This document shows positions 26,081 to 35,235 of a stretch of DNA of 64,000 bases, piece by piece. Both the position numbers and the translations under genes were made by a program. Every line of letters begins with the position of its first letter. Within the stretch, counting starts at the first letter, position 1. The notes beneath the pieces were generated by a model. The model did not search any database and had not been told where the DNA came from. It saw only the letters and a list, made by a program, of their open reading frames with translations. Source of the DNA: Paludibacteraceae bacterium (lineage in GTDB: Bacteria > Bacteroidota > Bacteroidia > Bacteroidales > Paludibacteraceae); the NCBI GenBank assembly GCA_017394705.1, contig JAFPXH010000005.1, positions 1 to 64,000 of the forward strand, written 5' to 3'.

Positions 26081-26992
26081 ATGAAAATCACCGAATCGGT
26101 CGCCAAACCATTTATTAAGTGGGTTGGCGGCAAGACACAGCTTCTTGAACAATTAGAAGCTTTGCTTCCGGCTGATTTTGATGAATGGAAAGATGTGACG
26201 TACATTGAGCCGTTTGTAGGCGGAGGAGCGATGCTCTTCTATCTGTTACGTACACACGCCAATATCCAAACAGCCGTTATTAACGACATCAATTCGGATC
26301 TGACGACGTGCTATAAGGTGGTGCGCAATCATCCGTCGGAATTGGTGGGGTCTCTACAACAGATCCAAGATGAGTATTATACACTCACGTCCGAAGATGA
26401 GCGCAAGGCTTTCTATATGCAGCGGCGTGACGAGTTTAATACCAAGTCGTTAGACCCGCTCCGTAACACCACACTATTCTTTTTCCTAAACCGTACTTGC
26501 TTTAACGGTCTTTATCGCGTCAATAAAGCAGGACTTTTCAACGTGCCTTTTGGTCGCTATGATCATCCGCAGATATGCGACGCCAAGACGATTTATGCGG
26601 ATAGTGCGTTATTGCAAAAGGTAGAGATATATACCGGGGATTACCAGCAAATCTTTCCTTTTGCACAAGGGAAGACTCTCTTTTATTTCGATCCGCCTTA
26701 CCGTCCTTTGGACAATACCAGCAGTTTCAACGATTATGCGAAAGAGCCTTTTAATGACCTTGCGCAAGTTCGTTTGAAAGAGTTTTGCGACACGGTTGAC
26801 GCTTCCGGCTATCATTTCATGCTGAGCAATTCGGATTGTCAAGACGGTTTCTTTGATGATCTCTACAAGCAATATACGATTGAGCGTGTTTTAGCATCGC
26901 GTAGTATAAATGCGAACCCCAGCAAACGCGGCAAACTGACCGAGATTCTGGTTCACAATTACAAAGAAGTTAAACAAAACCAATTATTCTAA
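26081..26992 (+). CDS. dpnM: DpnM-like Dam-family adenine methyltransferase (GATC)
   Basis: Class alpha N6-adenine DNA methyltransferase, 303 residues. SAM-binding motif with the preceding FIKWVGGKTQLLEQL (about 11-25) and YIEPFVGGGAMLFYL (about 46-60); central LNRTCFNGLYRVNKAGLFNVPFG target-recognition landmark (in pieces around 142-165); catalytic DPPY followed by RPL (about 206). All are typical of Dam/DpnM, which methylate GATC. It is the first gene of a tight run with the endonuclease (3 bp) and the second methylase (4 bp), so it should protect the host from the endonuclease. Confidence 0.93.
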   Translation: MKITESVAKPFIKWVGGKTQLLEQLEALLPADFDEWKDVTYIEPFVGGGAMLFYLLRTHANIQTAVINDINSDLTTCYKVVRNHPSELVGSLQQIQDEYYTLTSEDERKAFYMQRRDEFNTKSLDPLRNTTLFFFLNRTCFNGLYRVNKAGLFNVPFGRYDHPQICDAKTIYADSALLQKVEIYTGDYQQIFPFAQGKTLFYFDPPYRPLDNTSSFNDYAKEPFNDLAQVRLKEFCDTVDASGYHFMLSNSDCQDGFFDDLYKQYTIERVLASRSINANPSKRGKLTEILVHNYKEVKQNQLF

Positions 26993-26995
26993 CCT

Positions 26996-27874
26996 ATGGC
27001 AGCACATACCGAAGAACAATTTGAGATATTTATGTCTCAGTTGAGAAAAACAAACCAAACATTAGACTACTTTTTCTGTGATTTTAAGAAGATAAAAGCA
27101 AATGTAGATAGAATAAAAGTAAATCTCAATTTACTAAATAGTTTGTTGACATCTTCTAATATCCAAAGTACAATAGATTGTATATTTGAAGAATACGGCA
27201 CAAAGCCTTTTGAGGTTTTAGATATTTTGATTGCTGTAAGAGATAGTAAAGATGGCGTATGGGTAGTTGAAAAGTCGCCTTTGGACGAACCGCAAAAATT
27301 ATCAAATATGTTTAAATCCCCTAATGGAGTATATACATTTCTCAAAACGACGGGTTTACTGAATCTATTTCAAAATAAAGATCTTACGAACCTCGTTGAT
27401 TATGTTTTTGGAATAGAAACAGGAATGGATACCAATGCTCGCAAAAACAGAAGTGGTCAAATAATGGAAAATGAGATAGCTTCAATCTTAAAAGCAAATG
27501 GAATCCCTTATAGCAGTCAAGTAAAATCTATTACTTTTCCAAATTTGAAAGATAAATTAGGAAAGGATGTTAAGAAATTTGATTTTTCCATTCGTACAAC
27601 ACGTAAAACATACTTATTGGAAGTAAATTTCTATAATGGAGGAGGTTCTAAACCGAATGAAGTAGCGCGAGCTTATACAGGTATTGCTCCTAAAATCAAT
27701 AGTAATCCAAAATATGAATTCGTGTGGATTACAGATGGGCAAGGTTGGTTTGATGCAAAGCCTGAAATCAAAGCTGCTTATGATGTAATTCCTTCTATTT
27801 ATAATTTAACAAGCCTTCCCAACTTTCTAAAAAAGATAAAAGATGAAGGTTTCGTAACAGATAGTTTATTTTGA
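26996..27874 (+). CDS. dpnB: DpnII/MboI-type restriction endonuclease (GATC)
   Basis: 292 residues, close to the 288 of R.DpnII. N-terminal helical region, then GMDTNARKNRSGQIMENEIA (about 144-163) and the catalytic-like core KKFDFSIRTTRKTYLLEVNFYNGGGSKPNEVARAY read in pieces (about 196-230): the acidic Asp of FDFS and the Glu of LLEVN fit a PD-(D/E)xK-type site, followed by WITDGQGW. It should cut unmethylated GATC. The gene is visibly more AT-rich than its neighbours, with many AAA, ATA and AAT codons, which suggests foreign origin. Intact, with no stop or frameshift. Confidence 0.92.
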   Translation: MAAHTEEQFEIFMSQLRKTNQTLDYFFCDFKKIKANVDRIKVNLNLLNSLLTSSNIQSTIDCIFEEYGTKPFEVLDILIAVRDSKDGVWVVEKSPLDEPQKLSNMFKSPNGVYTFLKTTGLLNLFQNKDLTNLVDYVFGIETGMDTNARKNRSGQIMENEIASILKANGIPYSSQVKSITFPNLKDKLGKDVKKFDFSIRTTRKTYLLEVNFYNGGGSKPNEVARAYTGIAPKINSNPKYEFVWITDGQGWFDAKPEIKAAYDVIPSIYNLTSLPNFLKKIKDEGFVTDSLF

Positions 27875-27878
27875 TCTA

Positions 27879-29063
27879 ATGACCACTTATTCAACATACC
27901 CAGACTTCTGCATTCTGCAAGGCGATTGCATGGAGCGATTGCGCGAGATAGAGGATAACTCTATCGATGCTATCTTTGCTGATCCGCCGTACTTCTTGAG
28001 TAATGGAGGAATAAGTGTGCAAAGTGGCAAACAAGTATGCGTGGATAAAGGTGATTGGGACAAAGGCGGCACACCTGAATACATCTACGAGTTTAATCGC
28101 AAATGGCTTAGTCTATGTCGCTCCAAACTGAAAGAAAACGGAACGATTTGGATTAGCGGCACGCACCACAACATCCACGTCGTTATGCGCTGCCTGCAAG
28201 AGCTCGGCTACAAAGTACTCAATACGATTACTTGGCAGAAAACAGACCCGCCACCTAATTTGTCATGCAAGTATTTTAATTTCTCTACCGAACTCATCAT
28301 TTGGGCGCGTAAGTCGGAAAAGAAAACGCACAAGTTCAACTATGAGATCATGAAGCAACTCAACGGCGGTACGCAGATGACCGATGTGTGGCGTATTCCG
28401 GCGGTGGGTTCATGGGAGAAAATGCAAGGCAAACACCCGACGCAAAAGACCTTGCGTCTATTGTACCGAATCATCCTTGCTTCAACCAACGAAGGCGACA
28501 CCATCCTTGATCCGTTCAGCGGTTCAGGCACGACCGGTATTGCCGCTAATCTGCTCGGACGCAAGTACATCGGCATAGAACAAGATCCTTCTTTTGTGGA
28601 CTTATCTTTGCGTCGACGCGAAGCCTTAGAGGACGAACAGACACGCAAGAAACTCTTTGACAAAATGCGTGAAAACGGACAAGAGGCAACGGTTCTGGTG
28701 AACCATATGCGCGAGAAAGACCGCGAACTGGCGATGCAATTAGGTATAACGTACACGCGTGCCGGAGACAGCAAAGGTTCGTTGTTGGTGAAAGAGGGTT
28801 TTGAGCGTTTGGGCTATATTTGCCTGCATACCAACGGAGACAATCCGCAACTATTCAAGCAGGCCAACAAAGGTTTTCGGATTTATACGGCTAAAGACTT
28901 GCAGAATATGGGCTTTTCTGCCGAGAACGCACCATATTATGCAGTATTCCTCTTTGACCCGAACAAGTCCATCCGCTTCGATCAGGAGATAGACCTCCAC
29001 AAGAAGAAATACACCCAAGTGGCGCACATTGAGCCGCTTAGATATTTTATCACGATAAAGTAA
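27879..29063 (+). CDS. dpnA: DpnA-like second methyltransferase with an extra C-terminal domain
   Basis: Class beta DNA methyltransferase, 394 residues. The catalytic motif comes first, IDAIFADPPYFLSNGG (about 29-44), the SAM motif last, ILDPFSGSGTTGIAANLLGRKYIGIE (about 209-234, split here as DPFSGSGTTG and GRKYIGIE). In S. pneumoniae, DpnA methylates single-stranded GATC DNA and protects incoming plasmids. This protein is about 125 residues longer than DpnA (268). The extension (about 270-394) carries ITYTRAGDSKGSLLVKEGFE, FERLGYICLH and FRIYTAKDLQ and was not assigned. It could be a target-recognition or winged-helix part. Last gene of the restriction-modification run. Confidence 0.88.
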   Translation: MTTYSTYPDFCILQGDCMERLREIEDNSIDAIFADPPYFLSNGGISVQSGKQVCVDKGDWDKGGTPEYIYEFNRKWLSLCRSKLKENGTIWISGTHHNIHVVMRCLQELGYKVLNTITWQKTDPPPNLSCKYFNFSTELIIWARKSEKKTHKFNYEIMKQLNGGTQMTDVWRIPAVGSWEKMQGKHPTQKTLRLLYRIILASTNEGDTILDPFSGSGTTGIAANLLGRKYIGIEQDPSFVDLSLRRREALEDEQTRKKLFDKMRENGQEATVLVNHMREKDRELAMQLGITYTRAGDSKGSLLVKEGFERLGYICLHTNGDNPQLFKQANKGFRIYTAKDLQNMGFSAENAPYYAVFLFDPNKSIRFDQEIDLHKKKYTQVAHIEPLRYFITIK

Positions 29064-29072
29064 CAAAGGGCT

Positions 29073-29110
29073 AACCGATGAAATAGAACAACCTCGTTTC
29101 AACATCGGTT
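29073..29110. terminator. Hairpin after the restriction-modification genes
   Basis: AACCGATG (29073-29080) pairs with CATCGGTT (29103-29110) around 22 nt. It lies 10 bp past the dpnA stop. There is no U tract, so it may be a structural boundary rather than a terminator. Confidence 0.4.
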
Positions 29111-29182
29111 CAAATGGTCATAAATCAGCAGACCTTGCGCTGAAGGTATATACCCTTACGGACAGGAGGTAAGATAAAAAAA

Positions 29183-29475
29183 GCGGGATAGAATCCCGCG
29201 GGAATGGACGGAGAAGCGGAATGCTATTCCGCGGCAAAGGACAAAACGAAAGGTAGCGAGGGTAATCCTCGCTGCTTTTTTGCATACAATGCCGAGGAAA
29301 GAACTCGGCGGAGTAGCGCCGAGAGTTAGACCAGCGGGAGAGGGTTCACGGCACCGCAGGTAAACAACTTATAGGAACCGAAGCCGGATGATATCCGGCA
29401 TAATAGACGATGTAAAAACACGGCACTATGTGCCGCGAAGCAGACGAAGAGAGGATTTTTTTCGCGAGGACGCGA
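29183..29475. repeat. Array of short hairpins, about every 37 bp
   Basis: At least seven compact hairpins with different arms: GCGGGAT/ATCCCGC (29183-29199), GCGGAAT/ATTCCGC (29216-29232), AGCGAGG/CCTCGCT followed by gcTTTTTT (29255-29280), GCCGAG/CTCGGC (29291-29309), CGGCG/CGCCG (29306-29321, overlapping the previous arm), GCCGGAT/ATCCGGC (29383-29399), CGGCAC/GTGCCG (29421-29435) and TCGCG/CGCGA (29462-29475). Many have three-base loops. Spacers share a loose AGACnnnnnnA or GGACnnnnA pattern. The hairpin with the T run could end transcription from the restriction-modification side. No gene was seen in 29064-29509. It is not a CRISPR, because neither arms nor spacers are identical. Confidence 0.75.
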
Positions 29476-29509
29476 CAAAAATACATAAGGAAGAGCGGGC
29501 TCGGTGGAA

Positions 29510-31285
29510 TTAATCCAGTTTGAGCACGGCGAGGAAGGCTTTCTGCGGCACTTCCACATTGCCGATTTGTTTCATTCGTTTCTTGCCTCGTTTCTGTTTT
29601 TCCAATAGTTTGCGCTTACGACTTACATCACCGCCGTAACATTTGGCGAGCACATCCTTGCGAACTTGCTTTACGGTCTCTCGCGCGATTATCTTCGCGC
29701 CTATTGCGGCTTGGATAGCTATGTCGAACTGCTGACGAGGAAGAAGTTCTTTGAGTTTCTCACACATACGACGGCCGAAATCAACGGCGTTATCGCGGTG
29801 GGTGAGGGTAGAGAGCGCATCGACTTGCTCGCCGTTGAGGAGAATGTCCAACTTGACGAGATTAGACGGGCGGAAACCGTTCATGTGCCAGTCAAAAGAT
29901 GCGTAACCTTTGGAAATGGACTTCAGTTTGTCGTAGAAATCAATGACTATTTCTCCGAGAGGCATATCAAAAAGGAGCTCCATTCGGTTGCCGGAGATGT
30001 ATTCCTGCTTGACGAGTTCGCCACGTTTGCCGAGACAGAGCGTCATTATAGGACCGATGTAGTCAGCGGTGGTGATGACCGACGCACGGATGTACGGCTC
30101 TTCGATGCGGTCTATCTCCGTGAGGTCGGGCATACCGGCAGGGTTATGCACCTCTACGGTGTTCCCGTCTTTGGTATAAACGTTGTAACTAACGTTCGGA
30201 ACAGTGGTGATGACATCCATATTAAACTCGCGGTCGAGTCTTTCCTGCACAATCTCCATGTGCAACAGGCCGAGGAATCCGCAGCGGAAACCGAAGCCCA
30301 AGGCCATGGAGCTCTCCGGCTGGAAAGTGAGGCTGGCGTCGTTGAGTTGCAGTTTCTCCAGCGATGCTCTCAGGTCCTCGTAGTCTTCCGATTCAATAGG
30401 ATAAACACCCGCAAAAACCATTGGTTTGGCTTCTTCAAAGCCCGCAATCGCTTTGTCGCAAGGCCGTGCTACATGGGTAATCGTGTCGCCCACTTTGACT
30501 TCCGTCGAGGTCTTAATGCCTGATATAATGTATCCTACATTCCCGGCGCTGATACTCTTACGCGGACTCATGTCAAGGCGGAGAATGCCTATCTCGTCGG
30601 CGTCGTATTCCTTGCCGGTGTTGACAAAGCGCACTTTATCGCCCGTGTGCATAGTGCCGTTCACCACTTTGAAATAAGCGATAATGCCGCGGAAAGAATT
30701 GAAAACACTGTCGAAAACCAAACATTGCAGAGGAGCATTTGGGTCGCCGACAGGAGCCGGTATTTGCTCTATGATGGCGTCCAGAATTTCCTCTACGCCC
30801 TCTCCCGTTCGTGCGGAGCAGCGAAGAATCTCCTCTCGTTTGCAACCAAGCAGGTCTATGATTTCATCCTCCACGCGCTCAGGCATCGCATTCGGCATGT
30901 CACATTTATTGATGACGGGAATAATCTCCAAATCATGCTCAATGGCCATGTAGAGGTTGGAAATCGTCTGCGCTTGCACGCCCTGCGTGGCATCGACTAC
31001 AAGCACCGCTCCTTCGCACGCAGCGATAGAACGACTGACTTCATAACTGAAATCCACGTGTCCCGGAGTGTCAATGAGGTTCAGCGTATAGCCTTTGAAA
31101 TCCATCTGAATGGCGTGACTCTTGATGGTTATGCCGCGCTCTTTCTCCAACTCCATGTCATCCAACACCTGCGCTTCCATGCTCCGTACATCTACTGTGC
31201 CGGTGAGTTCCAGCATACGATCAGCTAATGTACTTTTGCCGTGATCGATGTGTGCGATAATACAGAAATTACGTATCTTATCCAT
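29510..31285 (-). CDS. lepA: Elongation factor 4 (LepA)
   Basis: Ribosome-bound translational GTPase that back-translocates stalled ribosomes. 591 residues, normal length. G1 motif [15 protein letters not shown] (about 11-25), [11 protein letters not shown]3, NKCDMPNA G4, and the LepA-specific C-terminal region with [20 protein letters not shown] and [20 protein letters not shown] (about 543-562). Promoter at 31317-31347. Confidence 0.98.
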   Translation of the reverse strand: MDKIRNFCIIAHIDHGKSTLADRMLELTGTVDVRSMEAQVLDDMELEKERGITIKSHAIQMDFKGYTLNLIDTPGHVDFSYEVSRSIAACEGAVLVVDATQGVQAQTISNLYMAIEHDLEIIPVINKCDMPNAMPERVEDEIIDLLGCKREEILRCSARTGEGVEEILDAIIEQIPAPVGDPNAPLQCLVFDSVFNSFRGIIAYFKVVNGTMHTGDKVRFVNTGKEYDADEIGILRLDMSPRKSISAGNVGYIISGIKTSTEVKVGDTITHVARPCDKAIAGFEEAKPMVFAGVYPIESEDYEDLRASLEKLQLNDASLTFQPESSMALGFGFRCGFLGLLHMEIVQERLDREFNMDVITTVPNVSYNVYTKDGNTVEVHNPAGMPDLTEIDRIEEPYIRASVITTADYIGPIMTLCLGKRGELVKQEYISGNRMELLFDMPLGEIVIDFYDKLKSISKGYASFDWHMNGFRPSNLVKLDILLNGEQVDALSTLTHRDNAVDFGRRMCEKLKELLPRQQFDIAIQAAIGAKIIARETVKQVRKDVLAKCYGGDVSRKRKLLEKQKRGKKRMKQIGNVEVPQKAFLAVLKLD

Positions 31286-31316
31286 TAAGTCCTATTTATC
31301 CAAATTAAATCGGCTG

Positions 31317-31347
31317 CAAATTTACTAATAATTTTTTATATACGCAA
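31317..31347 (-). promoter_or_regulatory. Promoter of lepA
   Basis: Minus strand TTG (31347-31345), 20 nt, TAAATTTG (31324-31317), 31 nt before the ATG. Divergent from the gcvP promoter. Confidence 0.75.
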
Positions 31348-31375
31348 GATAACACTCTTTTTTTTTCTGCTTTCG

Positions 31376-31407
31376 CTTGCGTATATCATAAAAAAGCTGT
31401 ACCTTTG
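31376..31407 (+). promoter_or_regulatory. Promoter of gcvP and the yitT-like genes
   Basis: CTTG (31376-31379), 20 nt, TACCTTTG (31400-31407), 28 nt before the gcvP ATG. The leader is too short for a glycine riboswitch. Confidence 0.85.
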
Positions 31408-31435
31408 CAGTCGCAAAGGTTTATGAACACATTAT

Positions 31436-34255
31436 ATGAAAGTAAATTATCTTGAGTCCCGGCACATCGGACTCACCCCCGCAGACGAACAGCGCATGTT
31501 AGCCGCCATCGGCGCAAATTCATTGGACGAACTGGTCCGCCAAACCATGCCGGCAGATATATTACTGCCGGAGCCTATTGAGTTGGAGGAACCTTATACG
31601 GAGCAGCAACAGTTAGAGGTCGCAGAGACGATGCTTGGTCATAATGAGTCGGCGCGTTCTTTTATCGGCCGTGGTTGGTACGGGGCTATCACGCCTGCCG
31701 TCATTCGGCGCAACATTCTGGAGAACCCTGTGTGGTACACCTCTTACACCCCTTACCAGGCGGAGGTCAGTCAGGGTCGACTGGAGGCGCTTTTTGTATT
31801 CCAGACAATGGTGAGTGACCTTACCGGGCTGCCGTTGTCCAACTGCTCTCTCTTGGACGAAGCGACTGCTGCTGCCGAGTCGGTAACGATGATGCGTAAC
31901 CTGCGTTCACGGGAACAAGTCAAAGCGAATGTGCGTAAGGTCTTTGTAGATGAGAAAATATGGCCCAACACCTTATCTGTACTGCGTACGCGCGCGAAAG
32001 GCCAAAATATTGAGATTGTGGTCGGTAGTTATGCGGACTTCCGTCCGGACGAGTCATTCTTCGGAGCACTCGTTCAATGGCCGAATAGTGATGGCTCGAT
32101 AGAGGATTACGAGACTTTTATTGACGACTGTCATGCTATGGGACTCAAGGTGACCGTTGTGGCTGATCTAATGGCTTTGGCGTTACTCAAACCGCTGAAC
32201 GCGGATATCATGTGCGGCACGGCGCAGCGTTTTGGCTTACCGATGGGCTTCGGAGGTCCGACTGCCGGTTATATGGCTACGCGGGATGAGTTCAAACGCG
32301 AAATGCCGGGACGTATTATAGGCTTGAGTAAAGATAAGAACGAGCATCCCGCTTTCCGTCTTGCGCTGCAGACACGAGAGCAACATATCAAGCGTGAACG
32401 GGCAACTTCAAATATATGCACGGCAGAGGCCCTCTCCGCGATGATGGCAGGCATGTACGGCGTTTATCATGGCGCGGAAGGAATACGTCAGATTGCTGAA
32501 GGTATTCACGGAAAAGCCGTGTATCTGAGCGAAATGCTCCAAGCTTATGGGTACGAGCAGGAGAATGTGGAGTTCTTTGATACGCTGAAGATTAGTCTTC
32601 AGGATTCGGAAATCAGCATTCAAGCACTCCGTGAAAAAGCGGAGGAGCGCGGCATTAACCTCTATTACGACCCGCAGGGATGGGTAGGACTGTCTATTGA
32701 CGAGACCACAGACCTTTATGACATGAACGACCTGATTGACATCTTCGCCGAAGCAAGTGGGAACCTGCCGCAGGAAGAAGAGTCGGAGACCGCGTTTGAA
32801 GGGCTGTGGGCTATAGATGAGGGTCGTGTGCGCGAGGTGGACTATATGCAAGCTGAGGTCTTTAAGAAATATCATACGGAGACCGAATTGATGCGTTATC
32901 TCAAGCGCCTTGACCGCAAGGATATAAGTCTTGCTACATCCATGATTCCTCTCGGTTCGTGTACCATGAAATTGAATCCTGCTGCAGCCATGATTCCTGT
33001 CACTTTCTCCAGTGCGATGAATGTTCATCCTTTGGCGCCGGAAGAGCAAGTAAGCGGTTATCTGGCGGTGATGGAGCAATTGAAGGAACAGTTATGTGCC
33101 ATCACTGGTTTCGATGCCTGCACCCTGCAACCTACATCAGGCGCCGCAGGAGAATATACCGGTTTGGTGGTCATTCGCGAATATCTCAAGCGCCAGGGGC
33201 AGAGCGAGCGTAAGGTTCTTCTTATCCCTGCCTCGGCTCATGGTACTAACCCTGCCTCTTGTGTGCAAGCCGGTTTTGTGCCTTGTGTGGTAAAGTGCGA
33301 CGAGTTGGGAAATACAGACTTGGAGGACTGGAGAGCGAAGGCCGAGGAAAACAAAGAGGTGTTGGCCGGTTGCATGATTACGTACCCCTCTACGCACGGC
33401 ATTTTCGAGCAAGCCATCCGTGAGATGATACACATCGTACATACTAACGGCGGATATGTGTATATGGACGGCGCGAACATGAACGCGCAGATAGGTTGGA
33501 CGAATCCGGCTTATATCGGTGCGGATGTGTGTCACTTGAACCTCCATAAGTCTTTTGCTTCGCCTCACGGCGGCGGAGGACCAGGAGCAGGAGCCGTTTG
33601 TTGCACGAAAGCTTTGGCGGATTGTTTGCCTACGGAAGATAAGAATCGAGTTTCTGCGGCTTTATATGGTAATGCGAACATGGCACTCATCTCCTGGAGC
33701 TATATTGCTATGCTGGGCACAGAGGGACTGCGTCACGCCACTGCGGCAGCTATTCTGTCGGCCAACTACATGGCAGAGCGGCTCAAAGAGGCCTATGGCA
33801 TTGTTTATACCGGTGCTACGGGCAGAGTAGGGCACGAACTGATTCTCGACTGCCGCCAGTTCCATGCTATTGGAATTACCGAAGCGGACGTGGCTAAACG
33901 ACTGATGGACTACGGTTATCATGCGCCGACACTCTCTTTCCCCGTGCATGGCACGCTGATGGTTGAGCCGACGGAGAGCGAGTCGCTGGAAGAGATAGAC
34001 CGTTTCTGCGATGTTCTGCTGCAGATTCGTCAGGAGATAGCAGATATTGAATCCGGTAAGGCGGATAAGACGGATAATGTGCTGCTTAATGCTCCGCACC
34101 CGGAGTATGAAGTGGTTGCAGATGAATGGACACATCCTTATAGCCGTCGCGAAGCTGCTTATCCGACTGAATGGGTGGCACAGACGAAATTCTGGTGCCC
34201 CGTAGGACGAGTGGATAACGGCTTTGGAGACAGAAACCTTGTCGCTAAATTTTAA
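31436..34255 (+). CDS. gcvP: Glycine dehydrogenase (decarboxylating), P-protein
   Basis: PLP enzyme of the glycine cleavage system; decarboxylates glycine and passes the aminomethyl group to the H-protein. 939 residues, a full-length fused P-protein with an inactive-like N-terminal half (with SCSLLDEATAAAESVTMM) and the active C-terminal half. The PLP-binding lysine lies in NLHKSFASPHGGGGPGAG (about residue 702), with HGTNPASCVQAGF and MDGANMNAQIGWT nearby. The other subunits (gcvT, gcvH, lpd) are not in the window. The downstream membrane gene begins at the base right after the stop. Confidence 0.97.
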   Translation: MKVNYLESRHIGLTPADEQRMLAAIGANSLDELVRQTMPADILLPEPIELEEPYTEQQQLEVAETMLGHNESARSFIGRGWYGAITPAVIRRNILENPVWYTSYTPYQAEVSQGRLEALFVFQTMVSDLTGLPLSNCSLLDEATAAAESVTMMRNLRSREQVKANVRKVFVDEKIWPNTLSVLRTRAKGQNIEIVVGSYADFRPDESFFGALVQWPNSDGSIEDYETFIDDCHAMGLKVTVVADLMALALLKPLNADIMCGTAQRFGLPMGFGGPTAGYMATRDEFKREMPGRIIGLSKDKNEHPAFRLALQTREQHIKRERATSNICTAEALSAMMAGMYGVYHGAEGIRQIAEGIHGKAVYLSEMLQAYGYEQENVEFFDTLKISLQDSEISIQALREKAEERGINLYYDPQGWVGLSIDETTDLYDMNDLIDIFAEASGNLPQEEESETAFEGLWAIDEGRVREVDYMQAEVFKKYHTETELMRYLKRLDRKDISLATSMIPLGSCTMKLNPAAAMIPVTFSSAMNVHPLAPEEQVSGYLAVMEQLKEQLCAITGFDACTLQPTSGAAGEYTGLVVIREYLKRQGQSERKVLLIPASAHGTNPASCVQAGFVPCVVKCDELGNTDLEDWRAKAEENKEVLAGCMITYPSTHGIFEQAIREMIHIVHTNGGYVYMDGANMNAQIGWTNPAYIGADVCHLNLHKSFASPHGGGGPGAGAVCCTKALADCLPTEDKNRVSAALYGNANMALISWSYIAMLGTEGLRHATAAAILSANYMAERLKEAYGIVYTGATGRVGHELILDCRQFHAIGITEADVAKRLMDYGYHAPTLSFPVHGTLMVEPTESESLEEIDRFCDVLLQIRQEIADIESGKADKTDNVLLNAPHPEYEVVADEWTHPYSRREAAYPTEWVAQTKFWCPVGRVDNGFGDRNLVAKF

Positions 34256-35200
34256 ATGGTAAAGCAAAAAAATCAACATCCGAATATCCGTGAGCACTTG
34301 CGCCGTTATCGACGCATGTTGCCATGGATTACCATGAAGGAACTGCTGATGATTATGATCAGCACGATTCCGTATGCAATTGCAGTGAACCAACTGCTGG
34401 TGCCGCATGCTATCGTTGGCGGCGGTGTGACCGGTCTATGCGAGATTATCTATTTCGCCACTAATACGTATGTGCCTATCTGGCTCTCCAGCGCTTTGAT
34501 TAATGTGTTGCTACTGGTGCTGGCGACGGTCACGGTAGGATGGCGGTATGCGCTCCGGACAGTTTGGGGTGTGTTATGGCTCACGATATGGCTCAAGGTC
34601 ATTCCTATTGCGCAGATACCGCTGCTGACGGATTCGTTCATGGCAGTAGTGGTAGGTGGCTTGTTTACCGGCTGTTTCCTGGGTATATGCTTTCTCAATA
34701 ACGGTTCTACGGGAGGCACGGATATCATTGCCATGATTGTTAATAAATACCATCATTTGCCCATGGGGCGCGTGTTACTTTTCGCAGATATGACGGTAAT
34801 CTCTTCGGCCTTCTTCCTGCCTACTATCCAAGCGGCAGGCACTCAGGGAGCGATAGAGAAGATTCTTTTTGGTCTCACCTATACGTTCATGTGCTCTACG
34901 GCAATCGATTGGGTGATGAACAGGATGCGACAGTCTGTGCAATTTATGATCTTCACCCAGAAACCTGACGAGATAGCGGAAGCAATCATCACGCAGGCCC
35001 ATCGCGGTTGTACGTTCCTCGAAGCGGAGGGTGGCTATAACAAAAAGCCGATGAAGGTAGTTACTACTATCGCCCGGTCCTATGAATCCGCTACTATCTT
35101 CCGTCTGGTACGAGCGATAGACCCTAATGCGTTTGTGAGTCAGAGCCAGGTACGAGGCGTCTTCGGGCAAGGTTTTGATCCCATGGTAAACGGCAAATAA
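34256..35200 (+). CDS. YitT-family membrane protein (DUF2179), first copy
   Basis: 314 residues. Five to six hydrophobic segments with the family landmarks VNQLLVPHAIVGGGVTGLCEII (in pieces, about 43-64) and CFLNNGSTGGTDIIAMIVNKY (about 145-165), then a soluble DUF2179 C-terminal domain (about 215-314: FMIFTQKPDEIAEAIITQAH, GCTFLEAEGGY, VRGVFGQGFD). Transport substrate unknown. The ATG immediately follows the gcvP stop, with no gap, so it is translationally linked to gcvP. About a third of positions match the next gene by eye, pointing to duplication. Confidence 0.85.
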   Translation: MVKQKNQHPNIREHLRRYRRMLPWITMKELLMIMISTIPYAIAVNQLLVPHAIVGGGVTGLCEIIYFATNTYVPIWLSSALINVLLLVLATVTVGWRYALRTVWGVLWLTIWLKVIPIAQIPLLTDSFMAVVVGGLFTGCFLGICFLNNGSTGGTDIIAMIVNKYHHLPMGRVLLFADMTVISSAFFLPTIQAAGTQGAIEKILFGLTYTFMCSTAIDWVMNRMRQSVQFMIFTQKPDEIAEAIITQAHRGCTFLEAEGGYNKKPMKVVTTIARSYESATIFRLVRAIDPNAFVSQSQVRGVFGQGFDPMVNGK

Positions 35201-35235
35201 ATCCATCTCGCGATCTCTGGTCGCAGCAATTATAA

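Noticed and set aside
29183..29475. CRISPR array
   Set aside because: Repeats are not identical, spacing is variable and arms differ in sequence; no cas genes are nearby.
31408..31435. Glycine riboswitch before gcvP
   Set aside because: Only 28 nt lie between the promoter box and the start codon, far too short.
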